Shown here in pieces: positions 1 to 7,830 of a stretch of DNA of 64,000 nt. Positions within the stretch are counted from its first letter, which is position 1; the number at the start of each line of letters is the position of its first letter. The stretch covers positions 310,001 through 374,000 of the forward strand of contig NZ_QCZE01000001.1 in the NCBI RefSeq assembly GCF_003075035.1, in the 5' to 3' direction. This stretch comes from Zobellella maritima (GTDB lineage Bacteria > Pseudomonadota > Gammaproteobacteria > Enterobacterales > Aeromonadaceae). A program made the translations under genes and the position numbers. The notes below the pieces were generated by a model that saw only the letters and a program-made list of their open reading frames with translations, had not been told where the DNA came from and ran no database searches.

Positions 1-546
1 GCCGATGGCCTGCGTTTTATCCGGGCGCTGTTGCCCAGGCTGCTGCACGGTGAATTCGGTCAGGGACTGGTCGTGTGTGACAGCTGGACCTTTGCTTTCC
101 TGCGGCGGACCTGGCCACTCGGTTTGCCGCGGGTGTACTGCTTTGCCCCGGCCGAAACGGATTTGTTGCGTCAGGTGGGGATCAAGGGCTCGGATCGGCA
201 GCTCCACCGGCTCGCCGCCCGGGCGCGGGGCAATGTCGGCCTGGCGCTGGCGTTATGGGCTTGTCGACTGAATGAAGACAGGGCGCTGCCAGAGCTGCCG
301 CTGGAAGCGGACGATAGCACCGCCTTTGTGCTGTATTCACTGTTGTTGCACCGGGGCCTGAGCGGCGAGGGCTTGCAGCTGGTGCTGCCGGTGGTGGTGC
401 CGGACCAGCTTAATGTGCAGCTGTTGCGGCTGGAACAGTTCGGCATTATCGAGCGGGAACGAGAGTGCTGGCGGCTGAGCGTGTATGGCTATCTGGCGGT
501 ACGCGACTTTCTCGGCGGCCGGGATTATTTGCTGGACGACTTTTAA
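1..546 (+). CDS. Unrecognised protein, C-terminal part (5' end outside window)
   Basis: The reading frame is already open at the first base, so the gene starts upstream and about 181 C-terminal residues are seen. The product is rich in Leu and Arg with alternating hydrophobic and charged helices and no membrane segment. The last third (around the segment beginning STAFVLYSLLLH) looks like a small helical, possibly winged-helix, domain of the kind found at the C-terminus of P-loop ATPases, but no Walker motif is present in the visible part. It ends 9 bases before an MscS channel gene and is probably co-transcribed with it. I do not recognise the family; a C-terminal part of an ATP-binding protein is only a guess. 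Confidence 0.6.
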   Translation, partial: ADGLRFIRALLPRLLHGEFGQGLVVCDSWTFAFLRRTWPLGLPRVYCFAPAETDLLRQVGIKGSDRQLHRLAARARGNVGLALALWACRLNEDRALPELPLEADDSTAFVLYSLLLHRGLSGEGLQLVLPVVVPDQLNVQLLRLEQFGIIERERECWRLSVYGYLAVRDFLGGRDYLLDDF

Positions 547-555
547 GGGGGAAGC

Positions 556-1380
556 ATGGATACGGAGCGGGTAGCCAGGTTATTCCGGGATATCACCACC
601 CAGACACTGATTGAAGCCCTGATGGTGGTGGTGGCGGCGATAATGCTGGTGTGGCTGAGCCAGAAGCTGTTGCCCTGGCTGGCTGAAAGGCTGCACAGCA
701 ACCGGCGGCTGTTTGTGCTGGCGCTGATCCCCACCACGCGCATCCTGGTGATTCTGGTTGCCCTGATCTGGATCGTGCCGTTGTTTATCGAGCCTTCGGT
801 GCAGAATACCCTGGCGATTCTGGGGGCCGCCGGCCTGGCTATTGGTTTTGCGCTCAAGGATTATGTCAGCAGCCTGTTGGCGGGCATAGTGGCGGCCTAT
901 GAGTTGCCCTACCGTCCCGGTGACTGGATCGAGGTAGAGGGCTGCTACGGCGAGGTGAGGCACGTCGGCATGCGGGTGGTGGAAATCGTGACAGCTGACG
1001 ATACCGTGGTGTTTGTGCCGCATCAGAAGCTGTGGACCGGACTTATCCGTAATGCCAACAACGGTGGCGCCAGTCTGATGTGTGTGGTGAGCTTTTATCT
1101 GGCGCCGGATCACGATGCTCATGAGGTTCGCAGGGTGCTGGAAGACGTGGCCCTGTCCAGTCCCTATCTCAAGCTGAGCCAGCCGGTGCTGGTGGTGCTG
1201 GAAGAGAAACCCTGGGGCACCCATTATCGTATCAAGGCCTATCCCATGGATCCGCGCCAGCAGTTCCAGTTTATGTCCGATATCACCGCCCGTGGCAAGA
1301 CAGCTTTGCGGCAGATGCCGGTAAGCTTTGCCCGCCTGCCCGCGGACTATGCCACCGGCGGTACTGAGATGAGTCCGTAA
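556..1380 (+). CDS. MscS-family small-conductance mechanosensitive channel
   Basis: A 274-residue inner-membrane protein of usual MscS size. Three hydrophobic segments are visible at roughly residues 17-39, 52-78 and 85-112; the third is the Gly/Ala-rich pore helix followed by the conserved FALKDYVSSLLAG stretch. The cytoplasmic beta domain follows, starting with the PGDWIEVEG-type motif near residue 121. Such channels open under membrane tension and release osmolytes on hypo-osmotic shock. The ATG is preceded by an AAGGGGG ribosome-binding site and lies 9 bases after the upstream gene, suggesting an operon. Family assignment is strong; which MscS paralogue it corresponds to is not clear. Confidence 0.9.
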   Translation: MDTERVARLFRDITTQTLIEALMVVVAAIMLVWLSQKLLPWLAERLHSNRRLFVLALIPTTRILVILVALIWIVPLFIEPSVQNTLAILGAAGLAIGFALKDYVSSLLAGIVAAYELPYRPGDWIEVEGCYGEVRHVGMRVVEIVTADDTVVFVPHQKLWTGLIRNANNGGASLMCVVSFYLAPDHDAHEVRRVLEDVALSSPYLKLSQPVLVVLEEKPWGTHYRIKAYPMDPRQQFQFMSDITARGKTALRQMPVSFARLPADYATGGTEMSP

Positions 1381-1560
1381 ACAGCGGTGAGGTTGCAAGG
1401 CAGAGAAACGATATAAAGGACCGATTTATACAGTGTCATCCGGCATCACTGCCGGTCAAGTCGTTTTGCATCAAGACCAGGGGAGCGCGTAGAGGGCACC
1501 CGATTGGCTCTGGCGGTAGCCCAACTGTGGGCGGCCACAGGGTGATAGAGTGTTGCTTAA

Positions 1561-1629
1561 AATTGGTAACTTCAAGAGTGCCGCAATGAGCGGTATGCCA
1601 ATCCCGGCGACCACCCTGACGGCACTCAT
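1561..1629 (-). pseudogene. Remnant of the start of a DMT-type (YdcZ/DUF606-like) transporter gene
   Basis: Read on the minus strand from an ATG at 1629, the first ~18 codons encode MSAVRVVAGIGIPLIAAL, which resembles the first membrane helix of small DMT-superfamily permeases (typically ..AGIGIPVMAALN..). After that the similarity stops and the frame runs into unrelated sequence ending near 1471. It lies directly behind the tautomerase remnant, on the same strand. I read it as the truncated 5' end of a second decayed gene; the match is short, so confidence is modest. Confidence 0.35.
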
Positions 1630-1639
1630 TTCGAAAGGC

Positions 1640-1877
1640 TCATCGTGCGGAATTTTTTGTCTCATCGCTAAACGCAGCTCCCATACGCCTGTATGCCTCG
1701 ACGAGGAGGCCGTCAATACCCCAGTCCACTATGGTCGACCTCATCGATAACGACCATAGTGGTTGCCGGGGATTTTTGGAGGTCATCGACCAGCAAATCG
1801 GTGATACCTTTTACAAGGGCCGATTTTTGCTATTAGCTCACTCCTTCACGGGTGACCTTGATATTAACGTAGGGCAC
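1640..1877 (-). pseudogene. Decayed 4-oxalocrotonate tautomerase family gene
   Basis: On the minus strand, starting at a GTG at 1877, translation gives VPYVNIKVTREGVS, then two consecutive stop codons (TAA TAG, bases 1835-1830), then QKSALVKGITDLLVDDL and a PATTMVVIDEVDH stretch. One base later in another frame it continues WGIDGLLVEAYRRMG. This order matches the tautomerase family (small enzymes using an N-terminal proline), including Pro after the initiator and the VVIDEV...WGIGG signature. Two stops plus one frameshift make it non-functional. The stops replace the residues that are usually acidic/Gln before the KxxLIKGVTDLL helix. Confidence 0.75.
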
Positions 1878-1993
1878 TATCCTCTCATGTCGGAGAGAGG
1901 AAAGCAGGCTCCCGGTGGCGAAGGTATATTCAAGGTGCGGGATCAGCCGAAATGTTTGCCGCGACGAATTGCGGGCTGGAAGAGGAGCAGGAT

Positions 1994-2260
1994 ATGGCCA
2001 GTGGTTGGGCGAAAGACGGGGCGGTACAGGATCAGATAGACGCCAATGTGGAAGACGCGGTCAAGGAAGCCAGAAACCGCTTGGGGGCGGGCGAGAGCCT
2101 GACCCATTGCGAGGAATGCGATGCGCTGATTCCCGAGGCGCGGCGCAAGGCCTTGCCCGGCGTCAGCCTCTGTGTCAGCTGCCAGTCGGCGCTGGAAAAG
2201 CAGCGGACGACGCAGGCCGTCATCAACCGGCGCGGGAGCAAGGACAGCCAGCTAAGATAA
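1994..2260 (+). CDS. ybiI: DksA/TraR-family C4 zinc-finger protein, YbiI-like
   Basis: An 88-residue protein with the same length, start (MASGW) and C-terminus (NRRGSKDSQLR) as E. coli YbiI. Zinc ligands are C39, C42, C60 and C63 in the CEEC..LCVSC pattern of the DksA/TraR zinc finger; the long coiled coil of DksA is absent. Family members bind RNA polymerase or are uncharacterised; the precise role of YbiI is unknown. I chose the ATG at 1994, which follows a GAGGAG ribosome-binding site and matches the family start, over an in-frame ATG at 1952. It stands alone between decayed sequence and a helicase gene. Confidence 0.88.
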   Translation: MASGWAKDGAVQDQIDANVEDAVKEARNRLGAGESLTHCEECDALIPEARRKALPGVSLCVSCQSALEKQRTTQAVINRRGSKDSQLR

Positions 2261-2372
2261 TTCATGGTACCGGCAATGGATGAATGCCAACCCATTAGCC
2301 AGCCGTGCGGGACCTTGCCCATGAGGCGTGGGTCCGGGCGGTGATAACAGGCCCGTGCCGAATGCGCCGGAT

Positions 2373-2402
2373 TTGGCTCTGCCGTTAAAGTTTCTGTACA
2401 AT
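2373..2402 (+). promoter_or_regulatory. Candidate sigma-70 promoter for the DEAD-box helicase gene
   Basis: A -35-like TTGGCT (2373-2378) and a -10 TACAAT (2397-2402) are separated by 18 bp. They lie about 85 bases upstream of the likely TTG start of the helicase, leaving a pyrimidine-rich leader. No operator is evident. Confidence 0.45.
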
Positions 2403-2486
2403 GGACGTCCTTTTTTCTTCCTTTTCCCCCGGTTTCCTCCCAGGATACGCCCCTGGCATGACTCACCACTTGATCGGAGCAGCACG

Positions 2487-3869
2487 TTGACGCAGCAAAC
2501 TGAACAGTTTAAAGATTTTGGCTTGGATACCCGCCTGCTAAAGGCACTGGATCATCTGGGTATAGACACGCCTACCGAGATCCAGTCCCGGGCGATCCCG
2601 GCGGCGCTTACCGGCCATGATCTGATAGCGTCATCAAAAACCGGCTCCGGCAAGACACTGGCGTTTCTGCTGCCGGCGATACACCGGCTGATTAAAACCC
2701 GGGCCTTAAGCAAGCGGGATCCGCGCGCGGTGATCCTGGCACCGACCCGAGAACTGGCCAAGCAGGTGTATGTGCAACTGCGCGCCCTGACCAGCGGCAC
2801 CTCCATCAATATCGCCCTGGTGCTGGGCGGTGAAAACTTCAACGATCAGCTCAAGGCGCTGCGCAGAGAGCCGCACGTGATTGTGGCCACGCCAGGCCGG
2901 CTGGCGAACCATCTGGATGAGCGCTCGCTGAACCTCAATGGCCTGGAGCTGTTGATTATGGACGAGGCGGATCGCATGCTGGATTTGGGTTTTGCCAAGG
3001 AGCTGAACCAGATCAACGAGGCGGCCGATCATCGCCGTCGCCAGACGCTGATGTTTTCGGCCACCCTCGATCACGCCGAAGTGGACGCCATGGCCGAGAA
3101 GCTGCTTAAGTCACCCAAGCGCATTGCGGTGGGGGCGGCCAACGCCGAGCACCTGGATATCGAACAGCGCCTTTATCTTTGTGACCACCTGGATCACAAA
3201 CAGGCGTTGCTGCATCACATCCTGGCCAGCGAAAGCTATCCGCAGGCGATCGTATTCACCGCCACCCGCGCCGACACCGATAGGCTGGCGGCCCTGCTGC
3301 AGGAGCAGGGGCTGGCGACCACGGCGCTCAGCGGCAAGATGAGCCAGGCGGAGCGCAACCGCATTATGGACGGATTCAGCCGTGGCCAGCAGCAGATTTT
3401 GATCACCACAGATGTCGCCTCCCGAGGCCTGGATCTGTTGCAGGTTGCGCTGGTGGTGAACTTCGATATGCCCAAGCAAGCGGAAGAGTATGTGCACCGC
3501 ATCGGGCGTACCGGTCGAGCCGGCGCCAAGGGCACGGCGGTCTCCCTGGTCGGTCCCAAAGACTGGGATGCCTTCAAGCGGATCGAACGCTTCTTGCAGC
3601 GGGAGCTCGGTTTTATGACCATCGCCGGGCTGGAAGGCAAGTTCAAGGGCGTTAAGCCCGCCCCCAGCAAACCGGCCCACCCGCCGAAAGGCGGCCCGGC
3701 GGCCAAGCACGCCGGTCACAAGGGCAAGGCCGCTCCGGGCTCGCGCAAGCCGGGCAAGGCCGTGGTCAAGGCGCCCCAGGATCGCAGTGATCGTTTCCAG
3801 CCGGGTACCGGCCTGGGATCCGATGACGGCATGGCGCCGATGAAGCGCAAGAAGCCCACAAACAGCTGA
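2487..3869 (+). CDS. DEAD-box ATP-dependent RNA helicase
   Basis: A 460-residue RNA helicase with all core motifs: F8-x-x-FGL...TPTEIQ Q-motif, Walker A SSKTGSGKT at residues 49-57, PTRELA, TPGRL, DEAD near residue 158, SAT near 191, and HRIGRTGRAG near 337. The tail after residue ~390 is Lys/Pro/Gly/Ala-rich and basic, probably for RNA binding. The frame is open from 2328, but I prefer the TTG at 2487: it follows a GGAG ribosome-binding site at 7 bases and begins right before the Q-motif; the upstream extension has no family character. The gene is monocistronic and convergent with the LysE exporter. It belongs to the RhlE/SrmB-like group, but I would not assign a specific name. Confidence 0.88.
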   Translation: MTQQTEQFKDFGLDTRLLKALDHLGIDTPTEIQSRAIPAALTGHDLIASSKTGSGKTLAFLLPAIHRLIKTRALSKRDPRAVILAPTRELAKQVYVQLRALTSGTSINIALVLGGENFNDQLKALRREPHVIVATPGRLANHLDERSLNLNGLELLIMDEADRMLDLGFAKELNQINEAADHRRRQTLMFSATLDHAEVDAMAEKLLKSPKRIAVGAANAEHLDIEQRLYLCDHLDHKQALLHHILASESYPQAIVFTATRADTDRLAALLQEQGLATTALSGKMSQAERNRIMDGFSRGQQQILITTDVASRGLDLLQVALVVNFDMPKQAEEYVHRIGRTGRAGAKGTAVSLVGPKDWDAFKRIERFLQRELGFMTIAGLEGKFKGVKPAPSKPAHPPKGGPAAKHAGHKGKAAPGSRKPGKAVVKAPQDRSDRFQPGTGLGSDDGMAPMKRKKPTNS

Positions 3870-3892
3870 GCCAGCGGCCGTTAACTGCCGGG

Positions 3893-4510
3893 TTATCGTG
3901 ATTGGCTGGCGGCGGCCAGGATAAGCCCAAAGCCGACGAGCAGGCCGCCGAAGGCGCGCTCAATCCAGTGGCGGACCGCCAGCAGCCGGTCGCGCACCGA
4001 GCTGCTGGAAAAGAACAGTGCGACCATGGTGAACCAGGCGATGTGCGCCAGCGAGATGAAGGCGCCGTAGCCTGCCTGTACCGTCAACGATGTCGTGGGT
4101 TGCACCACCTGCATAAACAGGCTGAGGATGAAGATGGTTGTCTTCGGGTTCAGGGCGTTGGTGAAGAAGCCGGTGCGCAGGGCGGTCAGGTCCGACAAGG
4201 GGGTCAACCTGGCCGTATCGGCCACCTGAGCAGATCTGGCGCGCAGCATCTTGATCCCGAGGTAGACGAGGTATGCGGCCCCCGCCAGTTTGATGGTGTT
4301 GAACAGCCACAGCAAGTGCTGGATGAGCAGACCCACCCCCAGCACCGTATAGCTCACATGCACCAGCACCCCCAGCCCGATACCCACCGCCGTCAGTACG
4401 CCCGCCCGGCGCGACAGCATCAGGCTGTTGCGCGATACCATGGCGAAGTCCGGACCCGGGCTGATCACGGCGAACAGGGTAATGGTGACTACTGCTAACA
4501 GTTCAGTCAT
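3893..4510 (-). CDS. LysE/RhtB-family amino-acid exporter
   Basis: A 205-residue inner-membrane protein with about six hydrophobic segments and the family N-terminus LFAVISPGPDFAMV. The proteins export amino acids such as homoserine, threonine or leucine. The start at 4510 matches the family length; the ribosome-binding site is weak. A LysR-type regulator is transcribed divergently, 78 bases away, and may control it in the manner of ArgP-LysE pairs; that is inference from position. The substrate cannot be read from the sequence. Confidence 0.88.
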   Translation of the reverse strand: MTELLAVVTITLFAVISPGPDFAMVSRNSLMLSRRAGVLTAVGIGLGVLVHVSYTVLGVGLLIQHLLWLFNTIKLAGAAYLVYLGIKMLRARSAQVADTARLTPLSDLTALRTGFFTNALNPKTTIFILSLFMQVVQPTTSLTVQAGYGAFISLAHIAWFTMVALFFSSSSVRDRLLAVRHWIERAFGGLLVGFGLILAAASQSR

Positions 4511-4588
4511 AATGAGTATCCCTAAAGGTTCAATAAAGAACCTGATCTTAAAGCGGCAGAGCCGTGATGAATAACGATCAATGCTGAC

Positions 4589-5500
4589 ATGAAGTGTGAA
4601 TTTGGCTCACAGAAAGAGGCGTCTCAGCTTCCCTCACTCACGGCGCTGCGCTGTTTCGAGGCGGCGGCCAGGGCCGAAAGCTTCAGCCGGGCCGCCGATG
4701 AACTGCATCTTACCCATGGGGCCATCAGCCGTGCGGTGCGCCAGCTCGAGGATGATCTGGGTGTGGCCTTGTTTGAGCGGCGTAACCGCCGGGTTTTCCT
4801 GACCGATGCCGGCCACAAGCTGTTCCGGGCGGTAAGCGATGGCTTGGGGCTGATCCGCCAGGCCTCACGCGAGCTGCGGGACAAGGCACAGTCGCGGCCA
4901 TTGGTGGTTTCCTGCGAGCCGACCCTGCTGATGCGCTGGCTGATCCCGCGCTGGCCCGCCTTCCAGGTCTTACATCCCGGACTGGACATCCATCTGGTGG
5001 CCGGGGGCGGGCCTGTCTCTTTTGACAGTGGCATCGATCTGGCCATTCGCCGCAATGACTTCGACTGGCCTCCCGGCCTGTACGCCTGCCGGATGTTCAA
5101 TGAACAGGTTGGCCCCGTGTGTCATCCCGGCAGGGTGGAGCAGTTTTTCGATATGGCGGCGGTTCCGGCGCTGCGCGCCCAGGCGCCACGCCTGCACACC
5201 AAGACCCGTCCGCAGGCATGGCGGGAATGGATGACGGCATCCGGTCTGGCGTTGGCAGACCGGGCCCCGGGCCAAACCTTCGAGCATTTCTACTTCAGCC
5301 TGCAGGCGGCGGTGGCCGGTCTCGGCGTGGCCATCGGTCCTTACCAGCTGGTACGCGATGATCTGGAAGCCGGCGTACTGGTTGCCCCCATGGGCTTTAC
5401 GGAAGACGGCAGCAGCTACTGCCTGCTGGCAGAACGGGAGCCAACTGTCGGCAGCGCCCATGCCCATCTGCAGGCCTGGCTGCAATCCGTTATTTCCTAG
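4589..5500 (+). CDS. LysR-family transcriptional regulator (GcvA-like)
   Basis: A 303-residue regulator. The winged helix-turn-helix lies at residues ~15-75, with the LTALRCFEAAARAESFSRAA opening and the HGAISRAVRQLEDDLG recognition helix, followed by the periplasmic-binding-like effector domain. The SLTALRCFEA and LPxLTALRxFEAAAR pattern is typical of the GcvA subgroup. It is divergent from the LysE exporter, so regulation of that gene is likely. The ATG at 4589 gives a short leader (MKCEFGSQKEASQ) before the conserved part; a later start cannot be excluded. Confidence 0.87.
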   Translation: MKCEFGSQKEASQLPSLTALRCFEAAARAESFSRAADELHLTHGAISRAVRQLEDDLGVALFERRNRRVFLTDAGHKLFRAVSDGLGLIRQASRELRDKAQSRPLVVSCEPTLLMRWLIPRWPAFQVLHPGLDIHLVAGGGPVSFDSGIDLAIRRNDFDWPPGLYACRMFNEQVGPVCHPGRVEQFFDMAAVPALRAQAPRLHTKTRPQAWREWMTASGLALADRAPGQTFEHFYFSLQAAVAGLGVAIGPYQLVRDDLEAGVLVAPMGFTEDGSSYCLLAEREPTVGSAHAHLQAWLQSVIS

Positions 5501-5509
5501 CCCCTGGCT

Positions 5510-5640
5510 GATGCGCGACAGATACGGTTAGAGGCGTTTCATAAAGCGCTGTTTTAAACGTCAAGATGGCGAGCCCATCAATATCACGGAAATAACGCTC
5601 GCCCATGGTTTCCTGCGTATTGGGGGTCTAACTAACTGTT
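5510..5640 (+). pseudogene. Fragment of an AraC-family regulator gene, DNA-binding end
   Basis: One frame encodes DARQIRLEAFHKALF then a stop. Shifting frame just before the stop continues KRQDGEPINITEITLAHGF. Together they mimic the AraC/XylS C-terminal arrangement (R-L-x-x-x-x-x-A-L ... ITEIAL-x-x-GF). The expected continuation (H-x-x-x-F-x-R-x-Y-x-x-x-F-G) is missing and the sequence runs into a GC-rich dyad repeat at 5645. Short and frameshifted, so moderate confidence only. Confidence 0.4.
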
Positions 5641-5644
5641 CCTA

Positions 5645-5765
5645 ATTGTGCTACAGAAATCAGGCTCGAACGCAGACTCGCCGTAAACCCATCCCTGGGG
5701 GCTCCGCCGCGCCATCCATGGCGCGGAGGGTCTGCTTATCGAATCCTGACTTCTGTCTCGAAATG
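5645..5765 (-). repeat. Dispersed GC-rich dyad repeat, copy 1
   Basis: The core at 5700-5732, read on the minus strand, is a 33-nt stretch (GACCCTCCGCGCCATGGATG followed by GCGCGGCGGAGCC) nearly identical to a second copy at 31552-31584, with one mismatch. The core is itself a stem-loop (CTCCGCGCCA / TGGCGCGGnGGAG). Flanks of copy 1 include a further inverted pair, CAGAAATCAGG (5654 on) and CCTGACTTCTG (5754 on). It looks like a small intergenic repeat; origin unknown. Confidence 0.6.
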
Positions 5766-5941
5766 GTGCGGTATTTGTGTCAGTTATGTAGTAGCGCACT
5801 ATAAGCAGTCATTTGGCTGTAGTCATTCCGCCATTGTAAAAAAGCCAGGATGCTCACTGATGGGATCAAGGTCAATGGCCTGTCTGCATCTGTCCAGATA
5901 CCGAAATGCGCTAAACCATGCCAAGCGCTAAATGGTAAAAC

Positions 5942-5986
5942 AGCGGCCCTTGATCTATCCCAGTGATAATTCAAGGGCCGCTTTTG
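5942..5986. terminator. Bidirectional stem-loop terminator
   Basis: A perfect 12-bp inverted repeat, AGCGGCCCTTGA (5942-5953) and TCAAGGGCCGCT (5971-5982), with a 17-base loop. It is followed by TTTT on the plus strand and by TGTTTT on the minus strand. It lies just beyond the stop of dctM and most likely ends the TRAP operon. Confidence 0.75.
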
Positions 5987-6013
5987 CCGTTTAGTCAGGC
6001 AAGTTCACCCCGT

Positions 6014-7318
6014 TCAGCCGGACAGATAATTCGGCAGCCACAGCACTATCTCCGGGTAGATGCTGACGATGGCGGCCGCCAGGCACATCAGCACAAAGAA
6101 GGGGATGGCCGACCAGGCGACGCGGCCGATGCGTTCGCCGGTGAGCCCCTGCAGCACAAACAGGTTGAAGCCGACCGGCGGGGTGATCTGGCCGAGCTCG
6201 ACCATAATCACCAGAAACACGCCAAACCAGATGGGGTCGAAGCCGGCCTGGATCACGATGGGCAGGGTGATCGGCAGACTCATTACTGTGATGGAAATAC
6301 CGTCCAGGAACAGCCCCAGCATGATATAAAAAAGCGCGAGCGCCACCAGCAGCAGGGCGGGGGACAGCTCCAGGCTGGCGATATAACCGGCCAGCTCCCG
6401 GGGCAGGTGCAGGTAACCCATGGCGGTAGAGAGCAGCGCGGCCGCCACCAGTATGCTGCACACCATGGTGGAGTTGAGCACGGTGGAGGCGAGCGACTCT
6501 TTGAACAGGGTCCAGCTCAGTTGCCGCTCCAGCGCCAGCAGCACCAGGGTGGCGGCCACCCCGACCGCCGCCGCTTCGGAAGGCGTGGCGATGCCCGAAT
6601 AGATGGAACCCATTACCAGCAGGATCAGGATGATCACCGGGGCCAGCAATGCCAGGCTCGAGAACATGGACACCTCGGACGTCAGTCGGCGGGGGGCCTT
6701 GTCCGGCCGCCTCAGGGCGATGGTGACGATATAGCCCGAATACAGCAGGGCGATCAGCAGGCCCGGGATCACCCCGGCCATAAACAGCTGGCTGATCGAC
6801 ACCTCGGCCTGCACGCCGTAGACGATCATCACGATGGAGGGCGGGATCAACAGCCCCAAGCTGCCGGCGCCCGCCAGGGAGCCGATCGACAGGTTGCGAT
6901 CATAGCCGCGGCGCGACAGCTCGCTGGTGGTGATTTTGCCGATGGTGGCGGTGGTGGCGGCACTGGAGCCGCTCACGGCGGCAAAGATGGCGCAACCGAA
7001 GACATTGGTATGCAGTATGCCGCCGGGTATTTTCTGTGCCCAGGGTTCCAGCCCCCGGAACAGCCGGTCGGATATATCCGACCTGAAGATCAGCTCGCCC
7101 ATCAAAATAAACAGCGGTATCGCCGACAGTTCCCAGGCGTTGCCGGCACGGAACAGGATGCGGCTCAGGATCACCCCGGCGCGATCCAGGTTGAAATCCC
7201 CCAGCCAGACCAGCGACCCCAGCGCCACCGCCACCAGGCCGGCGAACACCCAGGTACCCAGCCCCAACACCAGGAAAATCAAGCCGATGACCCCAGCCGC
7301 TATCAATACGGTTTCCAT
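6014..7318 (-). CDS. dctM: TRAP transporter large permease (DctM family)
   Basis: A 434-residue very hydrophobic protein with about 12 membrane segments, the normal DctM size. Family stretches include the GVPIFxxMGE-like IPLFILMGELIFRSDISDRLF region and the PPSIVMIVYG motif near the middle. It forms the transporting subunit of a Na+-driven tripartite carboxylate/organic-acid importer. Its start codon overlaps the dctQ stop as TAATG, so translation is coupled. It ends ~30 bases before a strong terminator. Confidence 0.93.
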   Translation of the reverse strand: METVLIAAGVIGLIFLVLGLGTWVFAGLVAVALGSLVWLGDFNLDRAGVILSRILFRAGNAWELSAIPLFILMGELIFRSDISDRLFRGLEPWAQKIPGGILHTNVFGCAIFAAVSGSSAATTATIGKITTSELSRRGYDRNLSIGSLAGAGSLGLLIPPSIVMIVYGVQAEVSISQLFMAGVIPGLLIALLYSGYIVTIALRRPDKAPRRLTSEVSMFSSLALLAPVIILILLVMGSIYSGIATPSEAAAVGVAATLVLLALERQLSWTLFKESLASTVLNSTMVCSILVAAALLSTAMGYLHLPRELAGYIASLELSPALLLVALALFYIMLGLFLDGISITVMSLPITLPIVIQAGFDPIWFGVFLVIMVELGQITPPVGFNLFVLQGLTGERIGRVAWSAIPFFVLMCLAAAIVSIYPEIVLWLPNYLSG

Positions 7319-7827
7319 TACCCCTCTCCCTTTGCCGTGGTGGGAACATCGCCGGCGGCCAGGCTAAGGGCCCTTGCCAGCAGTGTCAGGCAGAGCAGCA
7401 GCATGCCCAGCAGCACCATGCCTTCGGGCAGCCACAACGGCGTTTCGGCAAGGGTGTCGCTGACCGTGCCGCGCTGATAGCTGCGCCAGACGTTGTGCCC
7501 CCAGTACCAGGCGAGGGTGGCGAAGGAAAACAGTGCCAGCAGGGTAGAGGCCAGCTCGGGTAGCCAGTGCAGCCGGCGCGGCAACTTGTCCAGCAACACG
7601 CTTACCCGGATCAGGGAGCCCCGCTCCAGCGAGTAGCCCAGCCCCAGGAAGGTCAGGGTGGCCACCGCGTAGCCGACGAACTCGTCGAGCACGAAGGTGG
7701 AGGCTCCGAACAGCCGCATGGCGATCTCCAGCAGAATATGCCCCGCAATATAGAGGATCAGCAGCATGGCAAGCAGTCCCGCCAGCTGATTGAGCCGGCG
7801 GGTGATGTAGCCTAACAGGCGGGCCAT
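7318..7827 (-). CDS. dctQ: TRAP transporter small permease (DctQ family)
   Basis: A 169-residue membrane protein with four hydrophobic segments, the family pattern, including the ExxMRxFGxSTFVLDEFVGYAVATLTFLG-type region. It is the small membrane subunit that pairs with DctM. It lies between dctP (3-base gap) and dctM (1-base overlap) in a compact three-gene operon. Confidence 0.88.
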   Translation of the reverse strand: MARLLGYITRRLNQLAGLLAMLLILYIAGHILLEIAMRLFGASTFVLDEFVGYAVATLTFLGLGYSLERGSLIRVSVLLDKLPRRLHWLPELASTLLALFSFATLAWYWGHNVWRSYQRGTVSDTLAETPLWLPEGMVLLGMLLLCLTLLARALSLAAGDVPTTAKGEG

Positions 7828-7830
7828 GGG

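Noticed and set aside
2328-2486. A longer start for the DEAD-box helicase
   Set aside because: The extra 53 codons are pyrimidine-rich and unlike the family, and cover the candidate promoter; the TTG at 2487 has a proper ribosome-binding site.
5963-7477. A 504-codon plus-strand open frame opposite the TRAP genes
   Set aside because: It is antisense to dctM and dctQ, with an odd Gln/His/Gly-rich product typical of GC-rich shadow frames.
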